A DNA stretch of 64,000 nt from Natronorubrum sediminis (GTDB taxonomy: Archaea; Halobacteriota; Halobacteria; Halobacteriales; Natrialbaceae): contig NZ_FNWL01000001.1 in assembly GCF_900108095.1 (NCBI RefSeq), forward strand, positions 186,001-250,000, in the 5' to 3' direction. The notes under the pieces were generated by a model. That model was not told the DNA's origin. It saw only the letters and a program-made list of their open reading frames with translations, and made no database searches. The position numbers and the translations under genes are program-made. Below, one piece after another: positions 60,210-64,000 of the stretch. Each line of letters opens with the position of its first letter. The stretch's first letter is position 1.

Positions 60210-60446
60210 ATGGACGAACAAGCGATTTCGCGATCGATTCCGCGCTCGGTTGGATTGCTCGGCTCCCTCTCTATCGCCGCACTCGCGGTCGTCGGCCTCC
60301 TCGGGGCCGTCGATGGCTACCTCCTCGAGTCGAGTGAGTATCTTGCGCCAACGGCCGGCGTCCTCGTCGTCACGGCGCTCGTCGTCGGTGGGCTAATCGC
60401 CCTCGGTGCCCGTTCCAAGCAGTGGCGAGCGGGTCCGTACTGGTAG
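60210..60446 (+). CDS. Small two-span membrane protein
   Basis: The 78-residue protein has two hydrophobic segments (SVGLLGSLSIAALAVVGLLG and APTAGVLVVTALVVGGLIAL) joined by a short acidic loop (DGYLLESSEYL), and ends with a basic tail. The ATG at 60210 is the likely start. The function is unknown. Confidence 0.65.
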   Translation: MDEQAISRSIPRSVGLLGSLSIAALAVVGLLGAVDGYLLESSEYLAPTAGVLVVTALVVGGLIALGARSKQWRAGPYW

Positions 60447-60484
60447 TTACACTGTCGGTGCTACACGACCTGACGAACCGATTT

Positions 60485-61138
60485 TCAGCGATCTCGTTGT
60501 CCCTTCGTCTGGCGATAATCCGACGCCATGAGGTCGACGAACCCCTCGAGCCACACTTGTGTCTGATCGTCGGTCTGCTCGCGTGGGGCGACCATCGGAA
60601 CGAGTTCGAAGCCGCGGCCACGGATTCGAGCCGCGTGCGCTGCAGGGAGCGAAAGCTCGTCGACGGGGGTCGTCGTGTACGTCGTCCCGAGTTCCGCGAG
60701 GGCGCGCTCGCCGACGGGGACGAGGATCTCCGGGTTGATCATCCGAATCTCGGCGTTGAGGTACGGTTCACAGTTGCCGATTTCGTCGGCTGTCGGCCGT
60801 CGGTCGGGGTCGCGACACCGCGTCAAATTCGTGAGATAGACGTTCTCGACCTGCGGTGCGTCTGGTGGCGAGGTCGAATCGCAGAGACCGAGGCGCTCGA
60901 GCATCCGTCGGAGCGTGGCCCCTTCCCCGCCATCGGATCGATCGTTTGCGGGTTCTGCGAACGGTACCCCGAGTTGGTCAGCACGCTCGGATGGCCGTTC
61001 GCCGACGAACAGAAAGTCCGCATCCACGTCGCCGTAGCCGTGGACGACCTGCGTGCGCGTTTCACAGAGCGCCGGACAGTTCTGGCACTCCTTGTCCATC
61101 CCGTAGGGGTTGCTTCGAGAGCGTTGATTCGCGTCCAC
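60485..61138 (-). CDS. Uracil-DNA glycosylase-like protein (family 4/5 type)
   Basis: The 217-residue protein has Cys in ECQNCPALCETRTQVVHGYG, the family's 4Fe-4S N-terminus. Next come FLFVGERPSERADQLG (motif A, normally GEAPG), NVYLTNLTRCRDPDRRP (motif with Cys) and EILVPVGERALAEL. Family members remove uracil from DNA. The GERPS in motif A and the missing final Cys pair are unusual, so it may be a divergent glycosylase. A start 14 codons later (MDKECQ) is also possible. Confidence 0.75.
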   Translation of the reverse strand: MDANQRSRSNPYGMDKECQNCPALCETRTQVVHGYGDVDADFLFVGERPSERADQLGVPFAEPANDRSDGGEGATLRRMLERLGLCDSTSPPDAPQVENVYLTNLTRCRDPDRRPTADEIGNCEPYLNAEIRMINPEILVPVGERALAELGTTYTTTPVDELSLPAAHAARIRGRGFELVPMVAPREQTDDQTQVWLEGFVDLMASDYRQTKGQRDR

Positions 61139-61204
61139 ACTCGAGTGTCGTGATAGAAGCGCAAAAGCGACGCGGCCGCGAGCGGTGGCGGTTACGGAGT
61201 CGAG

Positions 61205-61453
61205 TTAGCGACCGAGACCGCCGCGCTCGGTGACCTCGAGGATGAATTTGACGTTGCGGACGATCGATTCGGGCGACGTGTCCTCGCTCGCGTCGTAGAG
61301 GTCGCTGGTGCGATAGAGGATGTTCGCGAGTTGTTTGCTCTCGCTGGTTTCGCCACGGACGTCGTCGGCGATTTCGCGAAGCGTGGCGACGCGTTCGGGA
61401 TCAGCGGTGAACTCGCCCGCCGCGGTGGCGTCGTCGGTCGCCTCGTCGCTCAT
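61205..61453 (-). CDS. Small conserved protein coupled to mrp
   Basis: The 82-residue acidic, helical protein (FTADPERVATLREIADDVRG, SKQLANILYRTSDLYD, SIVRNVKFILEVTERGG) starts in a 4-bp overlap with the mrp stop, so translation is coupled. It has no Cys or membrane segment. A helper role in Fe-S carriage is possible, but there is no sequence evidence for it. Confidence 0.75.
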   Translation of the reverse strand: MSDEATDDATAAGEFTADPERVATLREIADDVRGETSESKQLANILYRTSDLYDASEDTSPESIVRNVKFILEVTERGGLGR

Positions 61454-62526
61454 CGGTCGGGCGTGACGGCACCGCTTTGCCTGCTCTGGGAGATGCCGCG
61501 TCGGTGGACGATACCGGTGTTGTTCGCGACGTTTTCGGTGATCGTTCGGAACGCGTCGCCCGTCGAGGAGTCGTCCTCGAGGACGGTTGGCTTCCCGCCG
61601 TCGCCGCCTTCTCGGACGGCTGGATCGAGGGGAACCGATCCGAGGAACGGCATCTCGTGGGTCTCGGCGAACTCCTCGCCGCCGCCGGAACCGAAGATGT
61701 CGTGTTCGCCGCCACAGTCGGGACAGGAGAACGTCGACATGTTCTCGGCGATGCCCAACACGACGGTGTCGTGTTTGGCGAACATCTCGAGGCCTTTCCG
61801 AGCGTCGTCGAGTGCGACGTCCTGTGGGGTCGTCACGATGACTGAGCCCGTGACGGGCATAGTTTGGAGCATCGTGAGTTGGGTGTCACCGGTCCCCGGC
61901 GGGAGGTCGATGATGAGGTAATCGAGGTGTCCCCATTCGACGTCCTCGGTCAGTTGCGTGATGACCTTGTGGACCATCGGGCCGCGCCAAATAACGGGGT
62001 CGTCCTCGCCGGTGAGAAACGCCATGCTCATCAGCTTGACGCCGTACTTTTCGGGCGGAACGAGCGTCTCTTCTTCGGTCGTCATCGGCGGCTCGTCGGC
62101 GTCGACCATCCGCGGAACGTTCGGTCCGTACACGTCGGCGTCGAAGAGGCCGACGCGAGCCCCGAGTTGTGAGAGTCCGGCCGCGAGGTTCACCGACAGC
62201 GTCGACTTGCCGACGCCACCTTTCCCCGAGGAGACGGCGATGACGTTCTTGACGTTCGGGAGTACCTGGTCCTCGCTCGCGAGATCGTCGCGGTCCGGAA
62301 TGCTCGCCGAGAGTTCCGGCTCGAGACCCTCGTCGACGAGCACCTGACGGATTTCGGCGGCCATGTCACTTTCGGTGGGTGAGTACGGTGCACCGAGGGC
62401 GAGATCCACTTCGACGGTGTCGCCATCGACGCTGATGTCGTTGACGAGTCCGAGCGAGACGATATCGTCTCCGAGTTCCGGGTCCTCGACCGTCCGGAGG
62501 CGGTCGCGAACGGCGTCTTCGTCCAT
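61450..62526 (-). CDS. Mrp/ApbC-type ATP-binding Fe-S carrier protein
   Basis: The 358-residue protein has an N-terminal MIP18-like domain (RLRTVEDPELGDDIVSLGLV). A P-loop NTPase follows (AVSSGKGGVGKSTLSVNLAA with the deviant Walker A, then LDYLIIDLPPGTGDTQLTM), and a Cys pair FSCPDCGGEHDIFG (about 268). Such proteins deliver 4Fe-4S clusters. A basic C-terminal tail completes it. It has the start at 62526 and is full length. Confidence 0.93.
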   Translation of the reverse strand: MDEDAVRDRLRTVEDPELGDDIVSLGLVNDISVDGDTVEVDLALGAPYSPTESDMAAEIRQVLVDEGLEPELSASIPDRDDLASEDQVLPNVKNVIAVSSGKGGVGKSTLSVNLAAGLSQLGARVGLFDADVYGPNVPRMVDADEPPMTTEEETLVPPEKYGVKLMSMAFLTGEDDPVIWRGPMVHKVITQLTEDVEWGHLDYLIIDLPPGTGDTQLTMLQTMPVTGSVIVTTPQDVALDDARKGLEMFAKHDTVVLGIAENMSTFSCPDCGGEHDIFGSGGGEEFAETHEMPFLGSVPLDPAVREGGDGGKPTVLEDDSSTGDAFRTITENVANNTGIVHRRGISQSRQSGAVTPDR

Positions 62527-62698
62527 GTCCGTAGGTAGAACTGGCCGTCGAAAAGGGTTGTGTTCCCACCTTTTTCCGTCACCCTCCAGTCCGTTCGGTC
62601 GAATCGCTCCAAGAATATGGCTCGAAAACGTTGCTCACTCGCTTCGCTGGTTTGCGAGGACAGTGCTCGTAATGATCGAGATCCCTTACACGAGCACC

Positions 62699-63022
62699 CT
62701 ACGCGTTGAAATCGAATCGCGGCCCGCCGTACGTCGGCGGATCCGGCTCGAGTTCCACGCCGTGTTCGTAGCGGACGAAGTTGAGGTAGAACGGACGACC
62801 ACAGCCCTCGACTGGATCTCCCTCGAGATCGGTCACAGGGCCGTCCTCGCCGCAGACGAACGCGATTCCGTCGGCTTCCTCGCGATCCGGATCGTCCGGC
62901 GAGGCGTACTCCCACCCTGGCTGTGTGGTGGTCGTGACCGATCGATCGGTGAGTTCCGGCGGTCGCTCGAGGCTAACGACGGCGTCGCAGTGAGGGCAAG
63001 TATAGCGGACGGTAACGCTCAT
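62699..63022 (-). CDS. Small zinc-ribbon protein
   Basis: The 107-residue protein starts MSVTVRYTCPHCDAVVSLER and ends with a second Cys pair, FVCGEDGPVTDLEGDPVEG then CGRPFYLNFVRYEHG. The four Cys suggest a structural zinc. The start is ATG 63022, since the 59 codons before it look like promoter. The function is unknown. Confidence 0.8.
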   Translation of the reverse strand: MSVTVRYTCPHCDAVVSLERPPELTDRSVTTTTQPGWEYASPDDPDREEADGIAFVCGEDGPVTDLEGDPVEGCGRPFYLNFVRYEHGVELEPDPPTYGGPRFDFNA

Positions 63023-63205
63023 ACGTGGAGCTAGCGGCGTCGTGCGTGTAAATCTGTGGCCAGCGGTGGGTGTCGATGGCGACGGCGGGTGGATGTCGAT
63101 GGCGACGACGAAATGGGGTGTGGTGGTAACCGTGAGAGACGCCAATCGCAGGCTGTCGGGTCGATTTTCCGAACCGTTTACCCGCTGGCCAACCCACACT
63201 CCGCC

Positions 63206-63529
63206 ATGACCGAGTTCGACCCCGAAAAGTTCGAGGAGAAGTACGTCTACTACTTCGAGGAACTCGAGGAAGCCTACTCGAACGCGTACAACCAGCTACA
63301 CGGACGGTACGATTCGGCGGTGCTTCGGGCGATCGACCGGAAGGTCTTGAGCGAAAGCGAACCGTTCTACGTCGGTGACGGCGAATTCAGCGTCGAACTC
63401 CCGGACGATGCTCGAGAACGCGTCGGTTCGGTTGCCGACCACGACCAGTTCGAGACGGTCCTCACGGAACTTCGCGAGCGAATCGAGCGCGAACTCCAGC
63501 GGATCTTCGGGTTCGACGACGAGGCGTGA
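63206..63529 (+). CDS. Conserved haloarchaeal protein (DUF5783-like)
   Basis: The 107-residue acidic helical protein starts MTEFDPEKFEEKYVYYFEEL and continues AYNQLHGRYDSAVLRAIDRK, FYVGDGEFSVELPDDARERV and TVLTELRERIERELQRIFGF. I recognise it as the DUF5783 family from memory. The function is unknown. The start at ATG 63206 gives the family length; 50 codons upstream look non-coding. Confidence 0.8.
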   Translation: MTEFDPEKFEEKYVYYFEELEEAYSNAYNQLHGRYDSAVLRAIDRKVLSESEPFYVGDGEFSVELPDDARERVGSVADHDQFETVLTELRERIERELQRIFGFDDEA

Positions 63530-63613
63530 CGAACGGACGGTCGGACGGACTTCCGACCGCACGTTCCACCAAAGTGTAGTTTTGGAGTTCAGGCGAAGTG
63601 TCGAAACTCGGCG

Positions 63614-64000
63614 TCAGTAGACGTACTCCTCGGCCATCTCGACGGGGGAAATCGTCTCGAGGTGTCCCGCTGCTTCGAGTTCTGCGATCCGTGAGACCGT
63701 CTCCTCGAGCGCCTCGTAGGAATCCTCGTCGTCGATCTCGTAGAACGGAATTGCCGTGATACCGCCGTGTTCGGCCGTCCACTCGACGACGTCGGCAGCT
63801 TCGAACGGTTGGGGTGAACTGGTGAGCGAACACAGATGCGGATTTCCGGCGTAGCCCTGCGCCCGCGCCGAGCCCGCGAACGCGAGGTCGTAGTGTTCCG
63901 TGACGAGTTCGTACGACGCTTCCGAATACACTGCACCCGGATAGGCGAAAAACCGGCCGTCGTCTGCGTACCCTTCGTCCTCGAGCCACTCGGCCGGGCC
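63614..64000 (-). CDS. Polysaccharide-deacetylase-like protein, C-terminal part (5' end outside window)
   Basis: The visible 128 codons (stop at 63614) begin in frame at base 64000 with GPAEWLEDEGYADDGRFFAY. They continue PGAVYSEASYELVTEHYDLA, then GITAIPFYEIDDEDSYEALE, and end ISPVEMAEEYVY. The order F-A-Y-P-G followed by a second-domain strand matches the C-terminal half of NodB-type deacetylases (the conserved Tyr-Pro element). The N-terminal catalytic Asp-His motifs lie outside the window. It may act on cell-surface or imported sugar chains. Confidence 0.65.
   Translation of the reverse strand, partial: GPAEWLEDEGYADDGRFFAYPGAVYSEASYELVTEHYDLAFAGSARAQGYAGNPHLCSLTSSPQPFEAADVVEWTAEHGGITAIPFYEIDDEDSYEALEETVSRIAELEAAGHLETISPVEMAEEYVY

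Overview
This window comes from a haloarchaeon (class Halobacteria). The DNA is GC-rich, the proteins are strongly acidic, many secreted proteins carry twin-arginine plus lipobox leaders, and archaeal markers are present: GTP cyclohydrolase III, DpsA, ADP-forming acetyl-CoA synthetase, and the haloarchaeal methylaspartate pathway. An order such as Natrialbales is likely but cannot be fixed from this stretch. Assignments are by reading motifs, order and known families; no database search was run.

Layout. 0-3.2 kb: end of a beta-helix protein, a hairpin-rich spacer with a tRNA-Lys 3'-end fragment, tRNA-Lys(CTT), an RCK-DHH-DHHA1 fusion protein and a PRC-barrel protein. 3.3-10.8 kb: an acetyl-CoA synthetase pair, then a zinc-type ABC importer with a His-rich lipoprotein. 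10.9-25.1 kb: mostly chromosomal housekeeping and conserved haloarchaeal genes (BrkB-type membrane protein, aldehyde dehydrogenase, DpsA, macro domain, PurM, S2P-type protease, TraB, HAD phosphatase, small zinc-ribbon proteins) and an MFS transporter broken by an in-frame TGA. 25.2-28.2 kb: a 1021-residue protein joining an actin-like ATPase to a very long coiled coil and a C-terminal membrane anchor. 28-35 kb: MOSC protein, dCTP deaminase-like protein, an acyl-CoA ligase/enoyl-CoA hydratase pair, a universal stress protein and a secreted protein. 35.6-41 kb: tRNA-Thr(TGT) with a 3'-end fragment, pgk, CBS protein, gch3 and a sensor kinase. 41-44.2 kb: a tungstate-type ABC importer with a ModE/TOBE regulator.

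44.6-51.2 kb holds the core of the methylaspartate cycle. A class III CoA-transferase is divergent from a tight cluster of glutamate mutase S and E subunits, methylaspartate ammonia-lyase, mesaconyl-CoA hydratase and a CitE-type lyase. Together they convert glutamate through mesaconate and mesaconyl-CoA to glyoxylate and propionyl-CoA, which allows growth on acetyl-CoA-yielding substrates. A MATE exporter follows, preceded by a perfect 20-bp palindrome and a 50-codon coupled ORF.

53.1-59.3 kb is an AT-richer integrated element bounded by two identical, complete copies of tRNA-Ser(TGA). It carries a tyrosine integrase, an HhH-like protein, a frameshifted primase-polymerase gene and a convergent two-gene operon: a winged-helix/DUF5343-like protein followed by an Abi_C/HEPN-like protein. 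That pair is the best candidate for an undescribed defence system here. The window ends with chromosomal genes (UDG-like protein, Mrp/ApbC carrier, small conserved proteins) and the end of a deacetylase-like gene.
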